A stretch of DNA of 64,000 nt, taken from assembly GCA_964392775.1 (NCBI GenBank), contig CAYMRD010000001.1:1-64000 (forward strand), read 5' to 3'. A model generated the notes under the pieces. It did not search any database, was not told the origin of the DNA, and saw nothing but the letters and a program-made list of their open reading frames with translations. Position numbers and translations under genes: made by a program. Positions 45,066 through 54,896 of this stretch are shown here, piece by piece; position 1 is the stretch's first letter, and every line of letters begins with the position of its first letter. Origin of the DNA: UKL13-3 sp964392775. GTDB lineage: Bacteria > Bacteroidota > Bacteroidia > UKL13-3.

Positions 45066-47363
45066 GTGGATTATCTATCATTATTAAACGAAAGTCAGCG
45101 CGAGGCGGTGATACAAACCGAAGGTCCTGTGATGATTGTGGCGGGTGCAGGTTCGGGAAAAACGAGAGTTCTGACCTATCGAATTGCACACCTTATTAGC
45201 AAAGGAGTTGATCCTTTTAATATATTATCGCTCACTTTTACCAATAAAGCCGCCAAAGAAATGCGGGAACGTATTCACTCGGTGGTGGGCAGCGAAGCCA
45301 AAAACCTGTGGATGGGAACCTTTCACTCCATCTTTGCACGCATATTGCGCAGCGAGAGTGATAAGATCGGATACCCGCGTAACTTTACCATTTACGATAC
45401 CGATGATGCTAAAAGTTTGCTCAAAAGTATTGTCAATGAAATGAAGCTGGATGATAAGGTTTACAAACCCAATGTATTGCTCAACCGTATTTCATCCGCC
45501 AAAAATGCTTTGGTAAAAGCAGGTGAATACAATGCCGATGGCGAAAATACTTTGTATGATGAGACCTCAGGCCGACCAAAATTCGGAGCAATCTACTCAA
45601 CGTATGAGGCACGTTGTTTCAGGGCAGGTGCTATGGACTTTGACGATTTGCTGATGAAAACCCATGAGCTGCTCAATAGCCACAACGAGGTATTGCACAA
45701 ATACCAGCAGATGTTCAAATACATTATGGTGGATGAGTTTCAGGATACCAACCATGCCCAGTATGCTATTATCCGCAAGCTGGCTAATGTTTACCAGAAC
45801 ATAGCGGTGGTGGGTGATGATGCCCAAAGTATTTATGCTTTCCGTGGAGCCACCATTAAAAACATCCTCAATTTCAACCGCGATTTTCCGGAGGTGAAGA
45901 CGATTCGATTGGAACAAAACTACCGCAGCACCAAAACCATTGTGAATGCGGCTAACTCCATCATCAAAAAAAATAAGGACCAGATTGAAAAAAAGGTATG
46001 GACGGAAAATGGTGCCGGAGAAAAAATCAGTGTATTTCGCGCCATAACCGATAACGAAGAAGGTAAAATGGTGGCCTCTTCTATTTTTCAGGATAAGATG
46101 AATGGCCATTTACTGAATAAAGACTTTGCCATCTTATACCGCACCAATGCACAAAGCCGCGCCATGGAGGAGGCTTTACGCAAACTCAATCTTCCGTATA
46201 AAATTTATGGTGGACAATCATTCTATCAACGCAAGGAGGTAAAAGACTTGATCGCTTACTTCAGGGTGGTAATCAATCCACAGGATGAAGAGGCTCTGAA
46301 ACGCATTATCAATTACCCAACCCGGGGCATTGGTAAAACCACGCTCGACCATTTGTTGGTGCTGGCCAACGACCATCAGAAAAGTTGGTTTGAGATCATG
46401 GAAGAAGCGCATCTGTACGGGTTAAAAGCTTCGGGCTTATTGCAGGATTTTGTGATGATGATTAAAAGTTTTCAAACCCTGTTGCCTCACAATGCTTACG
46501 ATGCGGCTATGCATATCGCCAAACAAAGCGGGATTCTCAAAAATCTTTACGATGATAAAACCGTTGAAGGTATTGCCCGTTACGAAAATTTAGTGGAGCT
46601 TTTGAACGGCATCAAGGAGTTTAGTGTGGAAGAAACGGCTGATGATGACGGTGTACTGAGACCCAATACCCTTGCCGGATTTATGGAAAATATTGCTTTG
46701 CTCACCGATGCGGATAAAGACAATAATGAAGACAACGACAAGGTAAGTTTGATGACCATTCATGCTTCGAAAGGATTGGAGTTTAAACAGGTATATGTGG
46801 TGGGATTGGAAGAGAATTTATTCCCTTCACAGTTATCACTCAACAGTCGCAGCGAACTGGAGGAAGAGCGCAGGTTGTTTTATGTGGCCTTAACACGTGC
46901 CATGAATAAACTCACCTTGTCGTTTGCAACATCCCGCTTCAAATTCGGTAGCATGATTAACAGCGAGCCGAGCAGGTTTTTGCAGGAGATCGATCCGCAA
47001 TACTTGAATATAGAAGGGATGATTAAACAACAACCTCAATCCCGTCAAACACCTTCGTTTAGCAAACCCCAATATGGTGCAGCCAAACGGGCGCCCGAAG
47101 CGCCACCAACGACAACTGTGCCAAGAGGGTTTAAGCCTATCAACAAAGCGGTGCCTGCTCCGGCATCGGTAGATCCGAATTTTGTGGGTGATGATACCAG
47201 CAACCTCGAAGTGGGCCAACACGTAGAACATGCACGGTTTGGAAACGGAACGGTTGTAAGCGTTGAAGGAGCGGGTGAAGGCAAAAAAGCCAATATCGAA
47301 TTTGCCAACGGACATGGCAAAAAAACAATTGTGTTGAAGTTTGCGAAGTTGAAGATCAAGTAA
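45066..47363 (+). CDS. pcrA: UvrD/PcrA-type DNA helicase
   Basis: A superfamily 1A 3'-5' helicase of about 765 residues. Motifs in order: Q-motif LNESQREAV, Walker A AGAGSGKT, Ia LSLTFTNKAAKEM, II DEFQDTN, III GDDAQSIYAFRGA, IV LEQNYRST, V MTIHASKGLEF and VI VALTRAMNKL. The C-terminal 50 residues (LEVGQHVEHARFGNGTVVSV) are the Tudor-like module of PcrA that contacts RNA polymerase. No ATG precedes the Q-motif appropriately; GTG 45066 (MDYLSLLNES) is the likely start, with TTG 45048 as an alternative. Confidence 0.93.
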   Translation: MDYLSLLNESQREAVIQTEGPVMIVAGAGSGKTRVLTYRIAHLISKGVDPFNILSLTFTNKAAKEMRERIHSVVGSEAKNLWMGTFHSIFARILRSESDKIGYPRNFTIYDTDDAKSLLKSIVNEMKLDDKVYKPNVLLNRISSAKNALVKAGEYNADGENTLYDETSGRPKFGAIYSTYEARCFRAGAMDFDDLLMKTHELLNSHNEVLHKYQQMFKYIMVDEFQDTNHAQYAIIRKLANVYQNIAVVGDDAQSIYAFRGATIKNILNFNRDFPEVKTIRLEQNYRSTKTIVNAANSIIKKNKDQIEKKVWTENGAGEKISVFRAITDNEEGKMVASSIFQDKMNGHLLNKDFAILYRTNAQSRAMEEALRKLNLPYKIYGGQSFYQRKEVKDLIAYFRVVINPQDEEALKRIINYPTRGIGKTTLDHLLVLANDHQKSWFEIMEEAHLYGLKASGLLQDFVMMIKSFQTLLPHNAYDAAMHIAKQSGILKNLYDDKTVEGIARYENLVELLNGIKEFSVEETADDDGVLRPNTLAGFMENIALLTDADKDNNEDNDKVSLMTIHASKGLEFKQVYVVGLEENLFPSQLSLNSRSELEEERRLFYVALTRAMNKLTLSFATSRFKFGSMINSEPSRFLQEIDPQYLNIEGMIKQQPQSRQTPSFSKPQYGAAKRAPEAPPTTTVPRGFKPINKAVPAPASVDPNFVGDDTSNLEVGQHVEHARFGNGTVVSVEGAGEGKKANIEFANGHGKKTIVLKFAKLKIK

Positions 47364-47364
47364 G

Positions 47365-47521
47365 AGGCTCCCGCAGATTACGCGGATGAACGCAGATGAG
47401 GAAAGGTTCTCACAGAAGCCACAGATTTACACAGATAGTTTCTATAACTCAGCGGTAAACTGTGTCATCTGCGGGATCCATAGCCTTTTCTTCTGTGCTA
47501 ATCTGTGCTTTCTGTGAGCCT
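47365..47521. repeat. CACAGATT-type word-repeat palindrome
   Basis: A 157-base element bounded by AGGCTC and GAGCCT. The left arm holds CCGCAGATTACGCGGATGAACGCAGATG, TCACAGAAGCCACAGATTTACACAGAT (in parts); the right arm holds CATCTGCGGG, TTCTGTGCTAATCTGTGC and TTTCTGTGAG. It fills the gap between the helicase and LOG genes and encodes nothing. Similar CACAGATT arrays are, to my recollection, widespread in Bacteroidota intergenic DNA. Confidence 0.75.
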
Positions 47522-47534
47522 AATATTATATCTA

Positions 47535-48101
47535 ATGAAACGAATACTCATTTATTGCGGTTCCGCTAAAGGTAATCACATTGCATACGAACAAGCTGCT
47601 ATGGCTACCGCGCAAGAGTTGGTGAAACGCAACCTTGGTTTGGTATATGGTGGTGGCAATGTTGGGTTGATGGGCGTGATGGCCGATGAAGTATTGCGTT
47701 TAGGCGGAGAAGTGATGGGTGTAATTCCACAACGCTTGATGGAGAAAGAAGTGGGGCATACCGGACTCACCGAACTTTTTGTGGTGAACGATATGCATGA
47801 ACGCAAAGCCAAAATGTTTGAACTGAGTGATGCCTGCATTGCCTTACCCGGTGGCATTGGTACGATGGAAGAATTGTTTGAAGCATTTACCTGGAGCCAA
47901 TTGGGTTTTCACCATAAACCCTGCGGTGTGCTTAATATAAACGGATATTACGATTCACTGAACACCCTAATGCAGCACATGGTCGATAGTGGATTCTTGT
48001 TGCAGCAACATAAAGACCAGTTGGTGTTTGAACAAACCATACCGGAACTATTCGATACCTTACTAACCAAAGAGAATGCATTTGGGAGCAAATGGTGGTG
48101 A
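47535..48101 (+). CDS. LOG family protein (TIGR00730)
   Basis: A 188-residue Rossmann-like protein of the LOG family, whose plant members and many bacterial ones are cytokinin riboside 5'-monophosphate phosphoribohydrolases; the bacterial role is often nucleotide breakdown. Both hallmarks are present: GLVYGGGNVGLMG and the catalytic ALPGGIGTMEELFEAFTW. I use ATG 47535, immediately after the palindromic repeat, because upstream codons lie within the repeat. Confidence 0.93.
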   Translation: MKRILIYCGSAKGNHIAYEQAAMATAQELVKRNLGLVYGGGNVGLMGVMADEVLRLGGEVMGVIPQRLMEKEVGHTGLTELFVVNDMHERKAKMFELSDACIALPGGIGTMEELFEAFTWSQLGFHHKPCGVLNINGYYDSLNTLMQHMVDSGFLLQQHKDQLVFEQTIPELFDTLLTKENAFGSKWW

Positions 48102-48317
48102 AAGTGAGTTGTTTATTATGGATTGTTTATTGCGAGTTGTAGGTTAATTGCATTCCGTTATTGGCGACTACCTTGCCTACTGGTTGCGGGTTAGCTATTT
48201 GTTAAATACGAGAACTTAGCTTCATTATTCATTTTCTCTCATCTCTCGTTTCTCGCCATCTCATCTTTTTCTTCTTTCTTCTTACCTCTTAAAAGCACCA
48301 ATCCCATTTATAAAGCC

Positions 48318-48325
48318 TACCTTTG
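48318..48325 (+). promoter_or_regulatory. DEAD-box helicase gene promoter, -7 box
   Basis: TACCTTTG matches TAnnTTTG, 16 bases before the helicase start codon. No clear -33. The 216 bases between the LOG stop and this box hold TTGTTTATT and TCTCATCTCTCGTTTCTCG word repeats and no gene. Confidence 0.5.
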
Positions 48326-48341
48326 TGCCTTATTTTTATAC

Positions 48342-49616
48342 ATGACATTTAACGACTTAAACTTAATTGACCCTATTCTGCGCGCTTTGCAGGAAGAAGG
48401 TTATACCCATCCAACACCTATTCAGCAACAGGCTATTCCTCCATTATTGGAAGGAAACGACTTATTGGGCTGTGCGCAAACCGGAACGGGTAAAACGGCA
48501 GCTTTTGCCATTCCTATCATCCAACGTTTGTACAATGAGCGCGAAGAAACGCGCTCGCGCAAGTTGATTAGCACCCTGATTTTAACACCTACACGCGAAC
48601 TCGCCATTCAAATCGGAGAGAGCTTTGCTGCTTACGGACGTTATACCGGACTTAAACATACTGTTATTTTTGGGGGTGTTTCGCAACATGCGCAAACCAA
48701 TGCTTTGAAATACGGAATTGATATTTTGATTGCTACTCCCGGACGTTTGCTCGATTTGATGAACCAAGGGTTTGTGGATCTGAACCATATCAAATTATTT
48801 GTACTGGATGAAGCCGACCGTATGCTCGATATGGGTTTTGTACACGATGTAAAAAAGGTACTTGCCAAATTGCCCCGCAAGAAACAATCGCTGTTTTTCT
48901 CGGCTACCATGCCTCCTGTTATTGTGCAGTTGGCTGATAGTATCTTGAATAAACCTGTTAAGGTTGAAGTAACTCCCGTTTCTTCAACGGCTGATACGGT
49001 TGAGCAGGCTATCTATTTTGTAGATAAAGGGAACAAAAAGAATTTGTTGATTCATTTGCTGAAAGACGGAAACATGAAACGCGTATTGGTGTTTGCCCGT
49101 ACCAAACATGGTTCTGATAGAATCGTACGTGATTTAGTAAAACAAGGCTTTAAAGCTGCTGCCATTCATGGCGATAAATCGCAGAATGCCCGTCAGCATG
49201 CTTTGGCTGATTTTAAAGCAGGTAAATTGCGTACGCTGATTGCAACAGATATTGCAGCACGTGGTATTGATATCGACAGCCTTTCACACGTAATCAATTA
49301 CGAGTTGCCGAATGTACCCGAAACGTATGTGCACCGCATTGGCCGTACAGGCAGGGCAGGAGCTTCGGGATTGGCGTATTCGTTTTGTGATGCCGAAGAG
49401 AAAGCATATTTAAAAGATATTGAGAAAATTATTGGAAAGAAGATTCCGGTAATAGATGAGCATCCGTTTCCGTTGGTGGATTTTAACCCTGCACCTAAAC
49501 CTAAGCAACCGCAAGGGCGTGGAGGACGTGAAGGAGGAGGAAGGTCGCAAGGGCAATCGCGCCAGGCTAAACCAACCAATAACCGCACTCAGCACCATCG
49601 TAAAGGCGGAGCATAA
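48342..49616 (+). CDS. DEAD-box RNA helicase, RhlE type
   Basis: A 424-residue ATP-dependent RNA helicase. Motifs: Q-motif PTPIQQQAIP, I AQTGTGKT, Ia PTRELAIQ, TPGRLLD, II DEAD, III SAT, V ATDIAARGIDI, VI HRIGRTGRAG. A basic glycine/arginine-rich tail (PKQPQGRGGREGGGRSQG) follows the core and probably adds unspecific RNA binding. The RhlE-like label comes from the compact core and tail. Such helicases often support ribosome assembly and cold growth. Confidence 0.94.
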   Translation: MTFNDLNLIDPILRALQEEGYTHPTPIQQQAIPPLLEGNDLLGCAQTGTGKTAAFAIPIIQRLYNEREETRSRKLISTLILTPTRELAIQIGESFAAYGRYTGLKHTVIFGGVSQHAQTNALKYGIDILIATPGRLLDLMNQGFVDLNHIKLFVLDEADRMLDMGFVHDVKKVLAKLPRKKQSLFFSATMPPVIVQLADSILNKPVKVEVTPVSSTADTVEQAIYFVDKGNKKNLLIHLLKDGNMKRVLVFARTKHGSDRIVRDLVKQGFKAAAIHGDKSQNARQHALADFKAGKLRTLIATDIAARGIDIDSLSHVINYELPNVPETYVHRIGRTGRAGASGLAYSFCDAEEKAYLKDIEKIIGKKIPVIDEHPFPLVDFNPAPKPKQPQGRGGREGGGRSQGQSRQAKPTNNRTQHHRKGGA

Positions 49617-49617
49617 A

Positions 49618-49650
49618 AAAATCCCGTGTACCTCAGGTACACGGGATTTC
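49618..49650. terminator. Bidirectional terminator between convergent genes
   Basis: AAATCCCGTGTACC and GGTACACGGGATTT form a 14-base perfect stem with a TCA loop, followed by TTCTTGTTTT on the plus strand and by an A-run giving T on the minus strand. It serves the DEAD-box gene and the convergent secreted-protein gene. Confidence 0.92.
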
Positions 49651-49662
49651 TTGTTTTACAGA

Positions 49663-51294
49663 TTAGTTTACTGCATTGGGAAGTGAGAGATAACCTGTTT
49701 TTCGGGAGGTTACATTTCCTTTTTTATCAATTAGGTCAAAAGAAAGTTCCACTTTATTATCGGGCAAAACCTTTGTTTTAGGCAGATTACACAAGTATTT
49801 TATTTTAGCATCAGGTAAGATAGATTCGGATTCAATTGTATTACCTTGCTCATCAATCGCAATCACTTTTAATACATTGATGTTTTTGGTATAACATTCC
49901 CGCTTGTAAAAGCTGTTTTTCTTTTCGCACCGGTCAATGGATTCCTTGTCGGCATTTAGTAACAAGTAGAGTTTATTATCAACCATGAAAGTATGGGTGT
50001 TTAAATATTCTTTATGCCCTCCCTCGGTTATTTTACGGATAACCTTGCTCCATGCCAGTTGGCCATTCCTGTTTACATGTAATAGAAGTAGGCCGTTAAA
50101 ATGATGGTTATACATCATTTCAATATAGAAATCGGCTTCTCTATAGTAAGGTGCGACAGAGTCCCTGTCTTCAAATATTAGAGTATACCCCCCATCTTTG
50201 GTATCATATTGTTTTTTGAACTCAAGATGATTTTTAACGTCATTAATTGAATGGTCACCAAGATTCATATCCGAGAACATCTTCCGAGTTGCAGGTAGGG
50301 TAGTTTTATTTTTCAGAGTTAAAGGATGCAGAGTATAACTGAAGTGAAAGATCCCATCCTTATCCAGTGGGTTTGAATACAGCCCTGTTATGTTTAACCG
50401 GTCAGAAACAGTATCAAATGCACATGAGAAGTTTGAATAGGATTCGAACATGGTCTCCATCGGTAAAGTCTCTGATTTAATCAAATTACCTGAAGGGTCG
50501 AATTGGTGAATAAAAATTTCACGAAGTTTAGTTTTACCGCCTAATTCAGTTTGACTTTCTTCAGATTCTATAAGGCGAGTTGTTCTGACTTGGGTAACCA
50601 AAAATAGATTGTCCGAATTGTCCAGATGGGCACTCAGAAACTTATATCCTGAATTATAGGGAGCGGTAATACTTTTTTGCCACACAGGAAGGCCACTATC
50701 GGATACTAAAGCAATGGGTAAAGTTTTGTCAAAAGCCCACGTTCGATACTTGCCGGAGATGATAAAACCTCGGCTACATTTTACTACTTCATACTTGTAT
50801 GGAATAAAGCGTGTAAGTCCTCCGGCACCGGTAATGAATAGGGTGTTTTTAGATCTTAATACAACCGTTGGTTTGGTTATTAATTTAAAGTCGTTGTCCA
50901 TCTAGTAACATGTTACAAATGATTCTTCTTTTTCATTTGTACTCATAAATGCAACAAACCCGGTGGGAGATTTGTAGATACCGTAAAAATAAGTATTGTG
51001 AATCGTCTTGAAACCAGCAGCCGGAAGTTCTTTTATTGCTAGAGGCGAATGCGTTTTTTTATTAATCTGATCTACTTTAATACCAGGAGGAGGAATGGTC
51101 CGGTTGATATAATAATAAGCACTGTCTTCTGCAACAATTGTGTGAATCCTGCCAATCAAATTGTAACGAGATAATTCGTTTACTTGTTCCTCTCTGCTTA
51201 CTTCAAATTGGAGTTTCTGAGCATTCGAAACCATAGTTCCTGTTAGCAAAAGGCAGAGCAATAAATGTCGTAGAGGTATGAATGAGTATTTCAT
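49663..51294 (-). pseudogene. Secreted protein gene interrupted by an in-frame amber codon
   Basis: From ATG 51294 (signal peptide MKYSFIPLRHLLLCLLLTG, cleavage near SNAQ) the frame runs 130 codons to a TAG at 50902-50904 and then continues without a frame change for 412 codons to 49663. Around the stop it reads SFVTCY-stop-MDNDFKLI, which aligns with SYLTAQKLDENFKLI of the intact paralogue at 51381-52967. The TAG therefore replaces a lysine-type codon, probably AAG or CAG. The next codon is ATG, so reinitiation could yield a 412-residue cytoplasmic fragment without signal peptide. I recognise no domain; the protein is mostly beta, suggestive of a propeller-like surface protein. Recent nonsense mutation is the simplest reading. 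Confidence 0.8.
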
Positions 51295-51331
51295 ATATTT
51301 AAAATAAGATTGCATTATACATTTTTTTTTC

Positions 51332-51365
51332 AAAAAAAATGCCCCGAATTTCTTCGAGGCATTTT
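51332..51365 (-). terminator. Terminator after the intact paralogue, near-copy of the yidC terminator
   Basis: AAAATGCCCCGAA and TTCGAGGCATTTT form the stem, with a plus-strand A-run giving T on the minus strand. About 40 bases around it are nearly identical to 53011-53052. Confidence 0.88.
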
Positions 51366-51380
51366 GGTGTTATGATTGTC

Positions 51381-52967
51381 TTATTCAACGTCTAATGCAG
51401 CCTCAATTTTTGCTATTGTTTTGGCCGATCGATTTACTCGTTCAAATGTAAGACCTAATTTATTGGGTTCAAGTTTCTTGATGCTGTTGATGTTACAAGT
51501 CATATGTAAGTCTTTGCCTGGTGTGAATGTATTCAATTCTACAAGATTACCTTTAGCATCATAACCTTGAATCATCAACAGGTTGACTTCATCTTTCGTG
51601 TTATTGTAAATCGAATAGCCTTCTGTTTTTTCCGGATGAATCAAACAGAACTCATTTACATTAAATACGATATATACAATGTTGTTGTATTCAAATGTGT
51701 GAAGTGAAAAATAATCTTTAATGGCATCATACGCATCTGATTTTTTAGGGATAACCTTATACCAGGCTATTTCATTTTCATCTGTTTTTATAATAACAAC
51801 TTTATTATAGATATAGCGGGGTCTTGCCATCGTAGCACTTGATCCTTGAGATATATATACAGAATGCTCCTCGATAACAAATGTGATACCTCCAGATGGA
51901 GAGATGAATGCATGTCGGATCACTAAATCCTTTGGCAGTCGTCCTTTTTTTGCATCATTAACGCCAATAATTTCCTCAATCATTTTACTAGAGAAAGGAA
52001 ATAGTTTTGTTGGAATTGTTTTAAGTTCATTTAAATCAAATTGAGAGACGAACACACCTTCAATTCCATCATATTGTTTTGTTCTATGATAAGACCCGCT
52101 CAGAACGATTTTATTTTGAGTCGTATCAACCTCAATATTTAGATTGGAATAATATTTAAACTGCCCGCCCAACGATACACTATTCGCCTTTAGTTTTGCA
52201 TCTTTTGCACTATAGTAATTAACCACATGGTCAACAGTTGCGTTGTCATCACCTATTTTTTTTCCATTGGTAGAGACCAAAAATAGTGCAACTAGATTTG
52301 CCTTCTCATCAAGTGTACTGCTCGACAGCGAGTAATATTTATCCTTTGGCAGAATGGCCTCTTCTTCCCAAACAGGGGTTAGTTTTTCATCTACAACCGT
52401 GAATTTATAGGGCTCGTTTTTGTAATCGTGTGCGAACCCTTGATACTCTCCACGAAACATAAAGTAATTCTTGACATGTGTAACAATGTAAAAATACATG
52501 CTGTTTCCTTTGTCCATTGCTTTGGATGTTGCTACTTTTTTCTCTTCTCCAATAAGTTTGAAGTTTTCATCCAATTTTTGAGCTGTAAGGTAACTCTCCT
52601 TCAATTTTGAGTCTTCCTTTTTTACAAATAGTATAAATCCATCTGATACTTTTTCCAAATCACTAAAATACGAATTCTCACTTTTATTATAAGCTTCAAC
52701 AGGTAAAGTCTTTTCCCATATGGTTCTGCCGTTAGCCTTACTCACTTTGGCGATTACCATCGTTTTGAAATCACGTCCTTTAAGGCTTCGGGAATAGACA
52801 AAGTCAACGTCTTCTGTGTATTGATGCTCAAAAGATTTGCCATTGGTGCCGTCCGATATTGGTTCTTCCCGTGAGAATTTTACATGGGTATTCTGGGCGA
52901 TTACATTTTTAGAAAATAATGATGCACCAAGTGATAAGGTAAGAAGTAAAATGTTAAATGATTTCAT
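51381..52967 (-). CDS. Secreted protein of unknown function, paralogue of the interrupted gene
   Basis: A 528-residue protein with a signal peptide (NILLLTLSLGASLFSKNVIAQ). It consists of repeated short strands (TIWEKTLPVEAY, GFILFVKKEDS, NKIVLSGSYHR, VVIIKTDENEIAWYKVI) in the style of Bacteroidota beta-propeller-like proteins, but no named domain is recognised. It is homologous by eye along its length to the interrupted neighbour (conserved examples: WEKTLPVEAYNK / WQKSITAPYNSG, LNTFTPGKDLHMTCNI / ESILPDAKIKYLCNL). It is downstream of yidC on the same strand. Confidence 0.8.
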   Translation of the reverse strand: MKSFNILLLTLSLGASLFSKNVIAQNTHVKFSREEPISDGTNGKSFEHQYTEDVDFVYSRSLKGRDFKTMVIAKVSKANGRTIWEKTLPVEAYNKSENSYFSDLEKVSDGFILFVKKEDSKLKESYLTAQKLDENFKLIGEEKKVATSKAMDKGNSMYFYIVTHVKNYFMFRGEYQGFAHDYKNEPYKFTVVDEKLTPVWEEEAILPKDKYYSLSSSTLDEKANLVALFLVSTNGKKIGDDNATVDHVVNYYSAKDAKLKANSVSLGGQFKYYSNLNIEVDTTQNKIVLSGSYHRTKQYDGIEGVFVSQFDLNELKTIPTKLFPFSSKMIEEIIGVNDAKKGRLPKDLVIRHAFISPSGGITFVIEEHSVYISQGSSATMARPRYIYNKVVIIKTDENEIAWYKVIPKKSDAYDAIKDYFSLHTFEYNNIVYIVFNVNEFCLIHPEKTEGYSIYNNTKDEVNLLMIQGYDAKGNLVELNTFTPGKDLHMTCNINSIKKLEPNKLGLTFERVNRSAKTIAKIEAALDVE

Positions 52968-53010
52968 ATAAGGTATTATTTATGTTGCATAATATTCAGT
53001 TTCTAGGACA

Positions 53011-53045
53011 AAAAAAAATGCCCCGAATATATTCGAGGCATTTTG
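53011..53045 (-). terminator. yidC terminator
   Basis: AAAATGCCCCGAAT and ATTCGAGGCATTTT form the stem around ATA, with a plus-strand A-run on its left. It lies 20 bases beyond the yidC stop and is nearly identical to 51332-51365. Confidence 0.88.
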
Positions 53046-53065
53046 GTATTATGAGGTAAGACCTA

Positions 53066-54874
53066 TTACTTCTTAGGAGCTCCTTTTTGTTTCGAAAGCT
53101 CTTCGAGTTTCTCCTGAAACTTCGATTTCTTCATCGGTTTCTTTTTGTTTTCCTGCAACTCGGCATGAATAGCGGCATCATCTACAAACCTGCGGATAAT
53201 CAACTGTTGTGTAATGGTTGCTAAGTTGGATAGGAAATAGTAGTAGTTCAACCCGGCCGCGAAGCTGTTCAACACAAACATAAAAATCACCGGCATAATA
53301 TAACTGAGCCATTTCATTTGTCCGGTTACGGCAGTCATCTGGTTATTGTAATGTGTATACACCAACGATGAAATGGTCATCAAAATGGTGAACAAACTTA
53401 CGTGGTCGCCATAACCCGGTAGGCTGAATGGCAAGTTGTAAATACTATCGTAGGTCGACAAATCATCGGCCCATAAAAAGGCTTGCTGGCGCAACTCAAA
53501 TGCCGATGGGAAAAACTGGAACATGGCAAATAAAATCGGTAACTGCAGCAACATCGGAATACAACCGCCCAATGGATTCACTCCCACTTTTTGGTACAGC
53601 TTCATATTCTCCTGCTGAATTTTGGTCATGTCGTCACCAAACTTTTCTTTGATTTCATCCAGCTCAGGTTTCAGTACACGCATCTTGGCTGTTGAGAGGT
53701 ATGATTTGTACACCAATGGTAACAACATGGTTTTAAGCAATACGGTAAGAATAAGGATGATGATACCGTAACTTCCGATGTATTGGTTGAGAAAGTAGAA
53801 TACGTTGATTACAAAATATTTGTTTACCCAACGGAAAATACCCCAGCCCATAGGCACAATACGTTCCAGTGAGATATCGAGTTTAGCCAGTGTTTTGTAG
53901 TGGTTTGGTCCAAAGTAAAATGTTAGTCCAAATGTTTCGTTTCCGTTGTGTGTATACGGTACGGTAATGGTTGAGCCAATGGCTTTCACAAACTCTCCGC
54001 TTGCATCGTTGCGGGTCTCAACAGTAGCATTTACCAGCGGTTGTTTGGCAATAATGGTACTGTTAAAAAACTGTTGTTTGTATGCAATCCAATGTGTTGG
54101 AGTGGTGAGTTCTTTTTTCTCTTCTTTGCTTTCCGAGATAAAGTCAGGCTCTTCCTCACCGGTTTTAAAATATACGGTGGTGGTGCGAACCTCATTCTCA
54201 AAGTTTTTTTCCTGATGAAGAATATGTTGCTGCCAGTTAAGTTCCAGATGATTGGCTGTTGGGGCTACTGTTTGTTGCAAACCAACAAGGTTCAGTTGGT
54301 ATTGAACCATCTGGTCGTTATCGGCCGTAAGGTTGTAGTGTTGTTCTAAATATTGATTGGGGCCCAATTCAACTTTCATGCTCATCGACTTGCCATCGGC
54401 AGCCGGTTGGGCGGTAAAGTACAAATCGGAGGTGTTGATGGTTTTGCCATCAGCAGTGGTAAAGGTATAATCAAAACGGTTATTGCTGCCGGTAAACAGA
54501 ATCAGATCTGTTTTATCGTAACGTTTGTGGTTTTTTAGTTGTACACTGTAAATTCTTCCGCCTTTATTGGTAAAGGTAACTTTCAACTCTTCGTTTTCGA
54601 GGGTTGTAAATTGCTCTTCACCTTTGGCAAACGAAGCAAAGGTTCCGTAAGCTGCCTGAACGGCTGCGGTATCAATGGTTTTTGCAGTTTCGTTTTCCGT
54701 TTTTGCTGTTGCAAGAGCTACACTATCAGCCTGACGTTGTACCAGTGCAATCGAATCCTGTTTTTGTTTCATGGCTTGCAACTCAGCTTCGCTGGGCTGG
54801 CTGTACCAGGCAAATCCAATTAAGATAAGAAAGATGAGTACAAGGCCAATAATCGAATTTTTATCCATTTCCAT
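53066..54874 (-). CDS. yidC: Membrane protein insertase YidC
   Basis: YidC inserts proteins into the inner membrane alone or with Sec. The 602-residue protein has an N-terminal signal anchor (SIIGLVLIFLILIGFAWYSQPSEAE), a large periplasmic beta domain (about 75-350) and the conserved five-helix C-terminal domain (about 360-580; YGIIILILTVLLKTMLLPL, NPLGGCIPMLLQLPILFAMF), ending in a lysine-rich tail. ATG 54868 (MDKNSI) is an equally good start. It has a full consensus promoter. Confidence 0.96.
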   Translation of the reverse strand: MEMDKNSIIGLVLIFLILIGFAWYSQPSEAELQAMKQKQDSIALVQRQADSVALATAKTENETAKTIDTAAVQAAYGTFASFAKGEEQFTTLENEELKVTFTNKGGRIYSVQLKNHKRYDKTDLILFTGSNNRFDYTFTTADGKTINTSDLYFTAQPAADGKSMSMKVELGPNQYLEQHYNLTADNDQMVQYQLNLVGLQQTVAPTANHLELNWQQHILHQEKNFENEVRTTTVYFKTGEEEPDFISESKEEKKELTTPTHWIAYKQQFFNSTIIAKQPLVNATVETRNDASGEFVKAIGSTITVPYTHNGNETFGLTFYFGPNHYKTLAKLDISLERIVPMGWGIFRWVNKYFVINVFYFLNQYIGSYGIIILILTVLLKTMLLPLVYKSYLSTAKMRVLKPELDEIKEKFGDDMTKIQQENMKLYQKVGVNPLGGCIPMLLQLPILFAMFQFFPSAFELRQQAFLWADDLSTYDSIYNLPFSLPGYGDHVSLFTILMTISSLVYTHYNNQMTAVTGQMKWLSYIMPVIFMFVLNSFAAGLNYYYFLSNLATITQQLIIRRFVDDAAIHAELQENKKKPMKKSKFQEKLEELSKQKGAPKK

Positions 54875-54896
54875 ATATGTTCAGTAAAATAGCGTG

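Noticed and set aside
48102..48317. Possible palindromic element between the LOG and DEAD-box genes
   Set aside because: Short words repeat (TTGTTTATT, TCTCGTTTCTCG) but I could not pair two clear arms, so I do not call it a full element.
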